This document shows positions 43,282-53,700 of a stretch of DNA of 64,000 nt, in pieces. Below the pieces are notes generated by a model. It saw nothing but the letters and a program-made list of their open reading frames with translations, searched no databases and had not been told where the DNA came from. The stretch comes from a virus, in IMG/VR virus record IMGVR_UViG_3300030117_001886, positions 16,251-80,250 of that record. One strand, 5' to 3'. The position numbers were made by a program, and so were the translations under genes. Positions within the stretch are counted from its first letter, which is position 1; every line of letters starts with the position of its first letter.

Positions 43282-43971
43282 ATGACATTAAATGAGATTG
43301 CATATAATATTTTAAACATTCTTAGAGGAGGACGTTCTAATAGTGACGAACACATGTCTCTAAGTCAAATAAAATTTAACATTAAGTATTACAGAACCAT
43401 GATGATACGTAGAGACATGGCTCGTAATAATTTTATGTCGAGACATCTAGAGCAAGATTTAGGATGTTTGAATCTCATTGAAGTAAATTCTTCAAAATGT
43501 TGCAATCTTGATTTGGATTGTACTGTTTTTAGAACACAAAGAAAGATACCTAAAACTGTAAGAGCTAATTTTAAAGAGCTGATAACATATGTAGGTGGAG
43601 CTGACGGTCTAACTAGAATACCTTTGATACAGTCTGACTATATTAAATACTTACCATATGATAAGTATACAAAAGATCAGAGAAAAGCTTTTATGATTGA
43701 AGATTATTTGTATCTATATAATCCTCATGGTATGGAGATTGTAAATGTACGAGGAGTTTTTGAAGATCCAGAAGAAGTTGCAAACTTTGATTGTGATGGA
43801 GTTGGATGCTATGATGATGATGCACCTTTCCCAATACCAGGAGATATGGTGCAAGCGATTACAAATGCTTTAATGAGGGGCGAGTTAATGCTTATGGCTA
43901 ATACTGCAGGAGATACAACATTAGATAGAATGCAGGATATGCCAACAGCTCCAGCACCAAATCAAGAATAA
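43282..43971 (+). CDS. Neck/tail connector-type protein
   Basis: 229 residues. MTLNEIAYNILNILRGGRSN and SQIKFNIKYYRTMMIRRDM recall a conserved structural protein of crAss-like phages; EQDLGCLNLIEV and CNLDLDC also fit. I place it as a neck/ring component by memory and by its position before the 1599-residue tail protein. Confidence 0.6.
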   Translation: MTLNEIAYNILNILRGGRSNSDEHMSLSQIKFNIKYYRTMMIRRDMARNNFMSRHLEQDLGCLNLIEVNSSKCCNLDLDCTVFRTQRKIPKTVRANFKELITYVGGADGLTRIPLIQSDYIKYLPYDKYTKDQRKAFMIEDYLYLYNPHGMEIVNVRGVFEDPEEVANFDCDGVGCYDDDAPFPIPGDMVQAITNALMRGELMLMANTAGDTTLDRMQDMPTAPAPNQE

Positions 43972-43973
43972 TT

Positions 43974-44282
43974 ATGACAGCAAAAGATATTTTAGAATAC
44001 GCAAGAGGTGGGGCTAAATCACCAGCATGGACAAGAAAGGCAGGTAAGAATCCAAAAGGAGGATTAAATGCAAAAGGTCGTGCGTCGTATAATAGAGAAA
44101 CAGGAGGTAACCTAAAAGCTCCTTCCAAAAAGAAAGGTAATAAAAGGAGATCAAGTTTTTGTAGTAGAATGTGCGGAATGAAAAGAAGACGTACTTCTGC
44201 TAAAACAGCAAGAGATCCACAATCTAGAATTAATAAATCATTACGTGCCTGGAACTGCGGGTCATGTAGCAATTGGAAATAA
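43974..44282 (+). CDS. Conserved basic phage protein (DUF6321-like)
   Basis: 102 residues. SPAWTRKAGKNPKGGLNAKG followed by RASYNRETGGNLKAP and a Cys/Arg-rich end (SFCSRMCGMKRRRTSAKTA) match a small basic protein that is common in marine phages. Probably a virion-internal DNA-binding protein; function unknown. Confidence 0.72.
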   Translation: MTAKDILEYARGGAKSPAWTRKAGKNPKGGLNAKGRASYNRETGGNLKAPSKKKGNKRRSSFCSRMCGMKRRRTSAKTARDPQSRINKSLRAWNCGSCSNWK

Positions 44283-44284
44283 AA

Positions 44285-44581
44285 ATGGGATACGGTAAAA
44301 TTAAAATGAAAAAAGGTGGCGAAAAGAAAGTTGACATGGAAAAGGTCAAAAAAGACGCTAACAAGTTTATGAAAATGATGAAGTACAGATATGGTGACTT
44401 CAAAATGTCATATAAAGTAGGTGGAATGAAAGAAGTTGATGCAGAGAAAAATCCTGGATTAGCTAAACTACCTACAAAAGTACGTAACAAAATGGGTTAC
44501 AAAAAAGAAGGCGGCATGAAAAAGAAGATGATGGGTGGCACCAAAAAGAAAATGGACGGCGGCTATAAGATGAAAAAATAG
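44285..44581 (+). CDS. Low-complexity Lys/Met/Gly-rich protein
   Basis: 98 residues from ATG 44285 (an earlier ATG at 44273 lies in the preceding gene). Almost all residues are Lys, Met, Gly and Glu (KKEGGMKKKMMGGTKKKM). Proteins like this occur in phage structural clusters and are presumed internal DNA- or membrane-binding proteins. The TAG stop shares a base with the next gene's GTG start. Confidence 0.6.
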   Translation: MGYGKIKMKKGGEKKVDMEKVKKDANKFMKMMKYRYGDFKMSYKVGGMKEVDAEKNPGLAKLPTKVRNKMGYKKEGGMKKKMMGGTKKKMDGGYKMKK

Positions 44582-45063
44582 TGGCTTATACCATTACAGA
44601 TATATATACAGACTATTGCGAGAACGTAGAGCAGATTGATAAAACTATGTTTAAAGACATATGCTTTGATTTTAATGAAGAAATCATAGAAATGTTATTA
44701 GATGGAAGTGAGTTTAACATGGGCAACAATCTATCAACTATATCTATAGTTAAAATGGACAGAGATCCTCGTAACAGAGTTATTGACTGGGCTGAGTCTA
44801 ATAGATATAAAGAAGAGCTTAAGATGGCAGGAGAGATGCTCTATGACGCTAAAACAGGAGACGGAGTTCGTTGGCATATTTATTATACAGATGACTACTA
44901 TTGTAAGTATTATTGGTACAAGGGTAGATGTAAAATAAAAAATAAATCAGTATACAGGTTTGATGCTACACGAGGTGTAAAAGGTAATAAAGAAAAATTA
45001 ACAAGGCTGCTCAAGAAAGATGATCTAGCCTATTTAAGATTTAAAAAGCATGGCAGTATATAA
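44581..45063 (+). CDS. Ring/neck-type structural protein
   Basis: 160 residues from a GTG start coupled to the preceding stop (TAGTG). The part GSEFNMGNNLSTISIVKM, WHIYYTDDYYCKYYWYKG and KNKSVYRFDATRGVKGNKEK matches what I recall of a conserved crAss-like tail/ring protein. Seen directly: strong aromatic content in the centre and a basic end. Assignment rests on memory and gene order. Confidence 0.6.
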   Translation: MAYTITDIYTDYCENVEQIDKTMFKDICFDFNEEIIEMLLDGSEFNMGNNLSTISIVKMDRDPRNRVIDWAESNRYKEELKMAGEMLYDAKTGDGVRWHIYYTDDYYCKYYWYKGRCKIKNKSVYRFDATRGVKGNKEKLTRLLKKDDLAYLRFKKHGSI

Positions 45064-45928
45064 TCAAATAACAAGTAGAGCAATCATTAGAAAGATAATG
45101 AGAGATCTACAGACTACTAGTGATAACTGGATTGATGATGCTATAGAGTGGATGGGTGAAGCTTTGGAGCACATAGGATCTTCTGCACAACTTCAAGAGA
45201 AAGGTTGTGTTCTTACTATAAAAAATTATAGAGCTGACTTACCTACTGATTTGTATTATATAAACCAAGTTGCTATAAACAATAATGTACTACCTTCTGT
45301 TGAAAATGAATTAACTGAGATATTAGCTAAAATAGATGCTATAAAAGAAGATCTTGATGCTAACCCTAATCAGAATGTTATTAGAGAACTTAGAGATCTT
45401 ACTAATAGACTTGTGGTTCTAGAGAATATATATTTAGCAGATACTGCAGGATTACAGCCCTTAGCGTACTCTACTACTAGTTTTCCTAAATCTATACACT
45501 GCACAGATTGTGTAAATGAGATGGCAAAACATAAAGAATCTTACTTTATAGATGCGGGCACAATAAAAACATCCTTTGTATCGGGTAAAGTATGCTTAAG
45601 TTATAAAGCATTCCCACTAGATGATATGGGGTATCCTATGGTGCCAGATGATATAAGTTTTAAAGAGGCATTATTCTGGTATGTATATAAAAAATTATTA
45701 TTAGGTAATAGTGTAAATGTACCAAATGGTATAAACTACACATTTGCAGAACAGCAATGGAAGTATTATTGTACTCAAGCTAGAAACTCTGCTGTATTCC
45801 CAGATATTGATAAGTGGGAATCATTCTTAAACCAGTGGGTTAGAATGATACCTAATATGAATAGGCATAATAATGCTTTTGAAAATTTAGGAACAAGAGA
45901 AATGTTAACGCGTAGTATTGACTATTAA
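45050..45928 (+). CDS. Ring/tail-adaptor (P22 gp4-like) structural protein
   Basis: 292 residues. Helical N-terminus (TSRAIIRKIMRDLQTTSDNW; DDAIEWMGEALEHIG) followed by a beta section (YRADLPTDLYYINQVAINN) and a Trp-rich helical C-terminus, the build of head-to-tail adaptor proteins in podoviruses. It is placed directly before the 1599-residue tail protein, as adaptor genes are in crAss-like phages. Confidence 0.62.
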   Translation: MAVYNQITSRAIIRKIMRDLQTTSDNWIDDAIEWMGEALEHIGSSAQLQEKGCVLTIKNYRADLPTDLYYINQVAINNNVLPSVENELTEILAKIDAIKEDLDANPNQNVIRELRDLTNRLVVLENIYLADTAGLQPLAYSTTSFPKSIHCTDCVNEMAKHKESYFIDAGTIKTSFVSGKVCLSYKAFPLDDMGYPMVPDDISFKEALFWYVYKKLLLGNSVNVPNGINYTFAEQQWKYYCTQARNSAVFPDIDKWESFLNQWVRMIPNMNRHNNAFENLGTREMLTRSIDY

Positions 45929-48900
45929 TGAAAAGATTAAAAGGTTTAAGTAGAGATGCGAATCCAATAGATCAGCCTGTTGGAAGTTATAGATATGCTA
46001 AGAACATGGTTCTTGACATGGCTAAAAACGCTATTGTATCCGAGTCAGGAGATATTACAGTATCTGAATTAGGACAAAATGCAAATGCAAGTATTATTGG
46101 TTTTTGTGTGTTAGATTCTACAGAGATAGTTATATTCTTAGTAACGTCATTTGGTGATTCTCAGATTGGGGTTGTAAATACTGACACTGGAAATCATAGT
46201 GTAATATTTAATGATAGCGCATGTACTGAAAAGTTAAATTTTAATTTAAATCACCCGATAGAAGCTGAATATAAAATTAATGCTACTGACAATACTAGTG
46301 TATATTTTACAGATGATTTTAATCCACCAAGATTTATTAACCTTAACGAGCCTCCTATAGCAACTCCGAGTTTAAATATAGAGGTTGCATTCAATCTATT
46401 TCCAATTATTGAAAAATACCCTAAAGCAACTTTAGTAGAAGTTACTAATGGAGGTACTCTTAATGTTGGTACATATTGGATGACTTGCCAGTTGGTGTCA
46501 AGAGATGGAGCTACTACAAATGTTTTAGATGTTACTAGGCCTATATACATTGGTCCAAATCCAGAGCCTCTAGCGCATCAACCTTTTGGTATTGGAGAAG
46601 CTTATGACAATGTAGATTTTCAAGGGGCAGATGCCGGTCAAACTAGTGGTAAAAAAATAATTGTAAATTTTGATAATTTAGATGATAGTTATACGTCTAT
46701 ACGTCCTATTGTTATAGCTCAGGTAGCAGGAGTTAGATCTGCTATAACTCTACCAGATCGCCCTTTATCACCAGGACAAACTGATATAACAATTCCATAT
46801 ACAGGATACGAAAGTTCTGCAACTTTTAATTTAGCTGAGATACAAGTAGGTAGAGCAAGTTATGAAAAAGCAAAAACTATTGCGCAGGTAGACGATGTAT
46901 TATATTTAGGAAATCTTGTAAGAACTAAAGTAGATTTAGGTTATCAAAAACATGCTAATAATATAAAAATAAGATCTAAACAACTAGATCCAAATGGAGG
47001 TGCAAATGATGTTATAGCAAATAATGTTAATGCAGCGTTTGGTATTAATCCACCCCTACATGCTGGTTCTGGTACTTTAAGTATATTTCATAATAATATT
47101 AACAGATCTACTCCAAATAACATAGCATTTGGTAGAAGTGCTTATGATAATTACTATTTTAAAGGTTATCAAAGAGATGAAACATATGCTTTTTATATAA
47201 CATGGATATTAAAAGATGGTACTGAATCTGTAGCATATCACATACCAGGCAGAGAAGCGGTTACACCTACTTTATCTGTAGAAGGAGGATATAAAGAAAC
47301 AGAAGATTATATTACAGGCGGGTTAGGAAATCCAGGACCAGCAGATCTTGATACAATGATGGGGCCGGTAGGGCCTGTTGCTGCTTCAGGTATAACTCCA
47401 AAACTTTTTCATTTAACAACATCTGGTTTTGATAAGACAGGAGGATTTAATATGGGTTTTTGGCAAAATGAAAATGAAACCTATCCAACTGCTGCAGAAG
47501 ATGTTAATGGAGATTTTGTAGGACTGCATGGACAAAAGGTTAGGCATCATCATTTTCCAGCTGAAAGTCAAATTGATAATTCAAACCAACAAATTAATGG
47601 GGTCAATGGATCTCAAATAAGTGCCCATGCTGGAGCTAATTTTAATTCAAGAGGAGGAGGAATGATATGGGATGGTGGATATTCAGGACAAGGTACTAAT
47701 TGTAGATTTAATCCTTTAGGATTTTATGCTACTGATATAGCATATCCTCAAGAACTTATTGATGCAGGAGTGTTAGGATATAAAATATACTATGCAAAAA
47801 GAGATTCTTCTAATGCTACTGTAATTGATTCAGGATTAGTTCATAATATACATGGAGCTGGTTCGGTTATATCTAATGCAGATGTAGCGCATACTTGGGT
47901 TTTAGGACAGTATGAAGAGTTTAATGATCCTGTTTTTCCTAGACGAAAGTTTGCTTTTGATGGGTATCACAGTTTAATAACTGGAGATAGTTTAGAAAGT
48001 GTTAATATGTTTAAGCAAACAAGATACTGTTGGCTAGGCATAGCTACAGGAGATCCTGCTGCTTCAACAGGAATTGATTTTTGGTTTACAGGTGTAAGTT
48101 CTATTGGAACAGATAGTAATGGTGATGATGTGCGGGGGAATAGAAGTAATAGATGGTTTGTAGATTGGACTAGGCAAAGACCTTCTACAGCAGGTAGTAG
48201 AAGTCCAATAGGTGCTCACTGGGGACATCAATCAGGTGGTTCTCAATTTGGAAATCCGTTAGGTAATGGTAACTGGGGATCACAGGCAAGTAGCGGAGCA
48301 GATATATTTCCCTATATGCCTATAGAAAAAATTTCTTATTTAAGAGCTGGTGCTGCTGATACTACATTATTTTCAGGGATTACTCTTGATAATACTGAGG
48401 GTACTCAAACTATTGCCTTTAAACTGTCAGACGGCTTTAGGATGCAGGGTTATTTTGCAACTAATGGAGGTGACATTAACGCACAGGGTTGGGGTCAAAT
48501 GTGGTTTGCACTGTTTAATATGGGATTATCGCAGACAGGAGTCGCAAACATACTTACATTTCAAACTTTGCAATCAGGAGATTTTGATGAACCTTATCAT
48601 AATAGTCCTGGTGGTACAACTAGTTCCGGACCTGGTCAGTCAGTTAGTTCTGGGGTATTAATGCCAACTACATCGTCTGCTCAAATTAATAGTTCACAGG
48701 CAGGTATATTTGGTAATCTTTATTCTGTTAGATCTGATATATATACTAGTTATAAAGACCAAAATTCTTTAGTATATACAGGACATTTTGTACCTACTCA
48801 TACAATTAACACTCCTACTGTAATACATTCAACTTTTGGTCAAACTCAACACACTTTTACTCCTGCTAATGATGCAGATTTAGGAGTGCCTCCAGAAGTT

Positions 48901-50727
48901 ATAATGGGAGGAGATACCTTTTTAGGAACAGTAGCTATAACAAAATTAAAAAGAGTTAGACCAGAACAGGCCCCTCAATCCAACGTTTCTGATCACGGAC
49001 CTAGTAGATCTACTCAAGCATTTTACACAGGAACTCCTGGTAGTGGTGATTTTTATGATGATAGTTGTACACATTTATTCCCAACTGAAAGTAGATCTCA
49101 TCCAGGTTTAAGACAGCAGCAAAATGATAATGAAAGATCACAATTTTTTCCTAAAACAGAGAGAAATAACCCAGCTATAATAGCTAATGATTACTATCAA
49201 AGAGAGTATGATTTTAATGATGACTTTAATGCTAAGAATACAGTTAGAATAGTTATACCATTTAATAATGCTGATACTTCTCAAGCAATTGATGATTATC
49301 CTACTAGAATTATTAGAAGTATAAGGTTTAATCAATCAGGTATTACAGATAATTTTAGAGTATTTTTACCATCACAATATAGAGATTTACCAAGACATCG
49401 TGGTGAGTTATGGAGATTAGAGGCAATGAAGTCTTTACTTATACCTCACATGGAAAAAGCATTGATGATAACAAGAGGTAAAGAAGAGTTAGCGGTTGGA
49501 GCAGCGGCGGCAGCCTTAGGTAGTGGTGATTTATTTGAAAGAGATCCTACAGAAGTTTTAACTACTGAAAGAGGTGAAGGTGGCACTCAGTCACAGTTTG
49601 CAGGTATAGTTACTAGACACGGTTACTTTTTTGTAGATGTAGAATCTAGAAAAGTATTTATGTTTGGAGAAACTTTAGAAGAAATATCTGATTACGGTAT
49701 GAGTGATTGGTTTAGAGAAAACTTAAAACATCCTTTGGCAGAGCACGCTGAAAGATATAATTTAGATATTCCTACAGCAGGGTCAGGTGCTACTGCTGGA
49801 TATGACCCTGTGTTAGATAGAATACTTCTTACATTTAGAAGTGTTGGTGTTACAGAAACTTTTAAAGCAAATATTTTTAATAACTCATATAGTGGTGCAA
49901 CCCCAGGGGATGGTGATATTATTTGGGATACTGACAATCAGCAGTTTGCTCTAAGAGTTTTAGCGTATCAGACTTTTGTAGATAATTTAATTCCATGGAG
50001 TGATGATACGTATTTTACTTATCAAAGTTGGACTATTTCATACTATCCTGCACTTAAAGCGTGGGGATCTTTTCATGACTATGCTCCTTTATTTTATCCG
50101 TATACATCTACAAGCTTATTTAAACTTACTACAAACAATGCTGATCATGTTTCAAGAGTATATACTTCAGATCCGTCAGCAACTCCTGGTAAATTTTTAA
50201 ATGATACTGCAACTAATAACATAGAGTTTGAGTATATTGATAATATAGAATCTTCTACAAATAAACTTTATAGTTCAATAAATTGGACTGTAGATGTAAG
50301 TAATCCTGGAACAAATGTTTTAAATCAAACTAATTCAGGATTTACTCATACTTTTGTTTATAATACACATCAAATGTCTCAAGAGGTAGCTTTAGTTGAA
50401 CAAAACACTGGTAATCAAAATACTACCTCCAATTGTAGAAGATTAGAAAGAGGGTGGTATTTTAATAACTTTAGAGATGATTCATTATTAGCACCATCAA
50501 ATAGTGGTGGTATAACAGCTTCTGATTCTATCTCAATGTTTACAGAAACTGGTATGAATATAATTCAAAATACTGCTTATTTAAATCCTAATAAAGCATT
50601 TCATGAAAGAAAAAAGTTTGTAGATAAATATTTAGGTGTCCGTTTACTAGATAAAACTAGCATTAGTAATAGAAAAGTTATATCTTTGTATCTTTCGGAT
50701 ACCTCTAAAAGAAAATTTTATAGATAA
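45928..50727 (+). CDS. Large tail protein, muzzle-like
   Basis: 1599 residues. The start (MKRLKGLSRDANPIDQPVG then RYAKNMVLD) and the IGFCVLDSTEIVIFLVTS segment recall the large beta-propeller-like tail protein called muzzle in crAss-like phages. The rest is beta-rich, with Asn/Gly/Ser-rich inserts (900-1000) that may be exposed loops. It probably forms the distal tail tube that holds internal proteins until infection. One-base overlaps with both neighbours (TAATG type). Confidence 0.68.
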   Translation: MKRLKGLSRDANPIDQPVGSYRYAKNMVLDMAKNAIVSESGDITVSELGQNANASIIGFCVLDSTEIVIFLVTSFGDSQIGVVNTDTGNHSVIFNDSACTEKLNFNLNHPIEAEYKINATDNTSVYFTDDFNPPRFINLNEPPIATPSLNIEVAFNLFPIIEKYPKATLVEVTNGGTLNVGTYWMTCQLVSRDGATTNVLDVTRPIYIGPNPEPLAHQPFGIGEAYDNVDFQGADAGQTSGKKIIVNFDNLDDSYTSIRPIVIAQVAGVRSAITLPDRPLSPGQTDITIPYTGYESSATFNLAEIQVGRASYEKAKTIAQVDDVLYLGNLVRTKVDLGYQKHANNIKIRSKQLDPNGGANDVIANNVNAAFGINPPLHAGSGTLSIFHNNINRSTPNNIAFGRSAYDNYYFKGYQRDETYAFYITWILKDGTESVAYHIPGREAVTPTLSVEGGYKETEDYITGGLGNPGPADLDTMMGPVGPVAASGITPKLFHLTTSGFDKTGGFNMGFWQNENETYPTAAEDVNGDFVGLHGQKVRHHHFPAESQIDNSNQQINGVNGSQISAHAGANFNSRGGGMIWDGGYSGQGTNCRFNPLGFYATDIAYPQELIDAGVLGYKIYYAKRDSSNATVIDSGLVHNIHGAGSVISNADVAHTWVLGQYEEFNDPVFPRRKFAFDGYHSLITGDSLESVNMFKQTRYCWLGIATGDPAASTGIDFWFTGVSSIGTDSNGDDVRGNRSNRWFVDWTRQRPSTAGSRSPIGAHWGHQSGGSQFGNPLGNGNWGSQASSGADIFPYMPIEKISYLRAGAADTTLFSGITLDNTEGTQTIAFKLSDGFRMQGYFATNGGDINAQGWGQMWFALFNMGLSQTGVANILTFQTLQSGDFDEPYHNSPGGTTSSGPGQSVSSGVLMPTTSSAQINSSQAGIFGNLYSVRSDIYTSYKDQNSLVYTGHFVPTHTINTPTVIHSTFGQTQHTFTPANDADLGVPPEVIMGGDTFLGTVAITKLKRVRPEQAPQSNVSDHGPSRSTQAFYTGTPGSGDFYDDSCTHLFPTESRSHPGLRQQQNDNERSQFFPKTERNNPAIIANDYYQREYDFNDDFNAKNTVRIVIPFNNADTSQAIDDYPTRIIRSIRFNQSGITDNFRVFLPSQYRDLPRHRGELWRLEAMKSLLIPHMEKALMITRGKEELAVGAAAAALGSGDLFERDPTEVLTTERGEGGTQSQFAGIVTRHGYFFVDVESRKVFMFGETLEEISDYGMSDWFRENLKHPLAEHAERYNLDIPTAGSGATAGYDPVLDRILLTFRSVGVTETFKANIFNNSYSGATPGDGDIIWDTDNQQFALRVLAYQTFVDNLIPWSDDTYFTYQSWTISYYPALKAWGSFHDYAPLFYPYTSTSLFKLTTNNADHVSRVYTSDPSATPGKFLNDTATNNIEFEYIDNIESSTNKLYSSINWTVDVSNPGTNVLNQTNSGFTHTFVYNTHQMSQEVALVEQNTGNQNTTSNCRRLERGWYFNNFRDDSLLAPSNSGGITASDSISMFTETGMNIIQNTAYLNPNKAFHERKKFVDKYLGVRLLDKTSISNRKVISLYLSDTSKRKFYR

Positions 50728-53700
50728 TGGCAAAATCAAGAGCACAGCAAGCAGCAATAGCAATCTCTATGAAGAAGAGAGGTAAGAAACCTAAGAAGTT
50801 AAGAAAGGGTGGATTTGATCTACTTAAAAAATATCAACCAGGAGGGTTTAGTAATTTTGGACAAATAGAATATGGTCCTAATATATTACAAGTACCTGGA
50901 GCGGATGCTGATGCTCAAAAATATTTACAACTAACTACCGCAAACTTTCAACAAGGAGTAGAGAATAGAGAAAATCAATTACTTGCTACACAGCAATATT
51001 ATCAGCAATTAGCAGATGCTGAAGCTAATCAGAATATTCAATCAGGTACTGCACAACTTCTTAATAAATTTAGAACAGCAGAGGGAAAAGGATTTGGAGA
51101 TAAAGCAAAAGATTTATTTACAAATACTTTTGACGCTGCTAGATTTGCAGAATCTATTAATCCTACGATTGAATTGGGTGGACAGATGACGACTGCATTT
51201 GATACAAGTCTGGGAGCTGTCCCCAAAGGAACACAGGCGATACAGATGGCTGATGGTGCTTATGCAAGCTTACCTGCGGGAGAAGCTGCACCACAAGGTG
51301 CTACTGTTTTAGGAACCGCACCTAGCGCTGCTACTCAGGCTGCATCAAATTTTGCGACTAATACAGCTGTAGGTAGTACAACAGCTAGCGTTGGAGGTGC
51401 CGTGGCACCATATGCGTTGCCTGCATATATTTTAGGAGAGGGTATAGGTATGATGGCAGATGATGACGATCCAACTACTTGGACAGGTGGAGAAATTGCT
51501 GGAGACGTTCTTTCTACGGCAGGTAAAAGAGTTGGGCAAGGAGCCTTAATAGGGTCTGTTGCAGGACCTCCTGGACAGGCACTTGGAGCTGGTGTAGGAC
51601 TTGTAGCGGGTACAATAGAAAGTATAATAAGAGGCCTTACTGGTAGAAAGAGGGCAAGAGATGCAGAAGAGGATAGGAGAGAGGAGGAATTGAGATTGTA
51701 CAACGAGTATTTAGCAAATCGTAGATCTCAAATGAGAAGTATGGCTTCTGACTATTTACAACAAGGTACAATGTATAGAGGAAAAATGGGTGGTATTAAA
51801 CCTATGAACAATCAGGGAGATTTGGTGGTATATGGACCTACACACGAACAGGGTGGTGTAATGAGAGATTCTACAACTGAGTTAGAGGGTGGTGGTATGA
51901 AAGGCGGTGTAGCTTTACCTGGCGAGGTTATAACAAACGTAAAAGATAATAAGGGTAATACAAGAGAGTATTACTTTTCTGATCATTTAAAGAATCCTAG
52001 TACAGGCAATACATTTGCTGAAGACTACAGAAAATCAGGAGGTATGAATTACAATGCAAAACAAATGTTTGCTAAACTACAAGAGCAAGTAGCTGGCAAA
52101 AACGATAAAGATAGAAGTGCACAAACTATAGCAGAGGATGGAGGTTTCGGTATGATGTTACCTACCATGCCATCAGATACTATACAAGGTATAAGCATGG
52201 ATCAAAATGCAGCTAAGCTTAAGTTTGAAAGAAATCTTAAAAGAAAGGGGATAAATCCATTTTCTCCTAATATCAAACGAAACACACAGGTATTAAAAAA
52301 TAATGAAGGTAATTTTATATATAGATATATAACTCCTTCTACTGATAATATGAGAGATGGGGGTATGGGTGAAAGATTAGAAGATATAGCTGGACAGCTA
52401 ACAAAGGCATCTAAGATGCATGCAGGACAATCTAAGAAGATTGGATCTATGGCAAAACAAATTATGAAAAAAGCAAAAAAAGGTGGGTATAAAATGTACC
52501 AAGATGGTGGTGAGGATGATGTTGTATCAGGCATGGTAACTTTACCTGAGGTTACTGTTACAGATAGAAGAACTCGTTCTGAACTAGAAAAATTGTTAAA
52601 CATAGAAGGATTAAAAAGAGAGTTAGAATTTTTTAATGAAGGTGTATTAGGAAGAACTCCGTTAAAAGGAGAAACAGGTGCAGAGACTGTTATGAACATT
52701 GCTAGTATGACTCCTTTAGGTATGGGTAGACTTGGCGTATTAAAGACTGTTAAAGGTTTAAAAGATGTAGCAACTAAAACTCCAAAGGTTATAAAAGAAT
52801 TTTTTAGAAAAAAGAAACCATTTCCACAAGGAACAATGGATATACCTCTTCCAGGAGGTGGTGTAATTAAACAACCTAGTTTATTACCGGCTACTGTAAA
52901 GAAAAATAAATCAGCAAAAGAAATATTAGATAACATAAGAAAGTTTACTAAAGAAAATAAAAGTATTATTGGAAGAACTGCTACTGGTTTAGGAGTTGCA
53001 GGTGGAGGATCAGCTTTACTCACTGACTCAGAGCCAAGCATGGAAGTAAAAACTATGGAGGAATTAAATAAAGAATTGCTAAACCGAGTACAGACTGAAA
53101 TACCTACTAAAAGAGATACATCTGATTTATCAAGTGCTCAAGAATATATAATGAAAAGTTTACGAACTGGTGAAATGACTTATCCTGAAGTATCTAATAT
53201 GACGGATAATCCATTATTATTACAATCAGTTATAGACAGTGTAAAAGAAGTACAAGGAAAGGAACATGGCGGTTTTCATCCTCCTAGAAAACCTAAAGTT
53301 GGATTCTTTACGTTAGAAAATCAGCCTTCAAGATTTGATAGAAGTATGGAAGCTACTATGTTTAGAAATGCTCTTAATTCGTATAACAGAGCTCTTGGGG
53401 CTATGCAGACTACTGAGGATAGTTTAATTAATCCTATTACAACTCCTGCAACACCTACTCCAGATTTATCTTTACCATCTCAGGATACATTGCCTACTAT
53501 GCCTACTGAAATGGTTCAGCCTACGATTGGAATGCGTACTACTGAACAAGCTGAAGATTTAACTGCAGTAAAAGCACTAACCGCTGATCAGGTTGCAGAA
53601 ATGACTGATGAGCAGCTAGATGCGTATATGAATACTTTTGCTTTAGATCCTAATGTTGTAAAGGTTGGTGAGGTAGATGTAGTAGACGAAAGTGAGGAAA

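Noticed and set aside
48350-48661. 103-codon alternative frame in the muzzle-like gene
   Set aside because: Leu/Ile-rich shadow in the +2 frame of a clear long gene.
52202-53041. 279-codon open frame on the minus strand
   Set aside because: Fully inside the 1354-residue rightward gene. Composition (Pro/Ser/Phe/Leu) is what antisense of Lys/Gly/Glu-rich coding DNA gives, and it has no motif.
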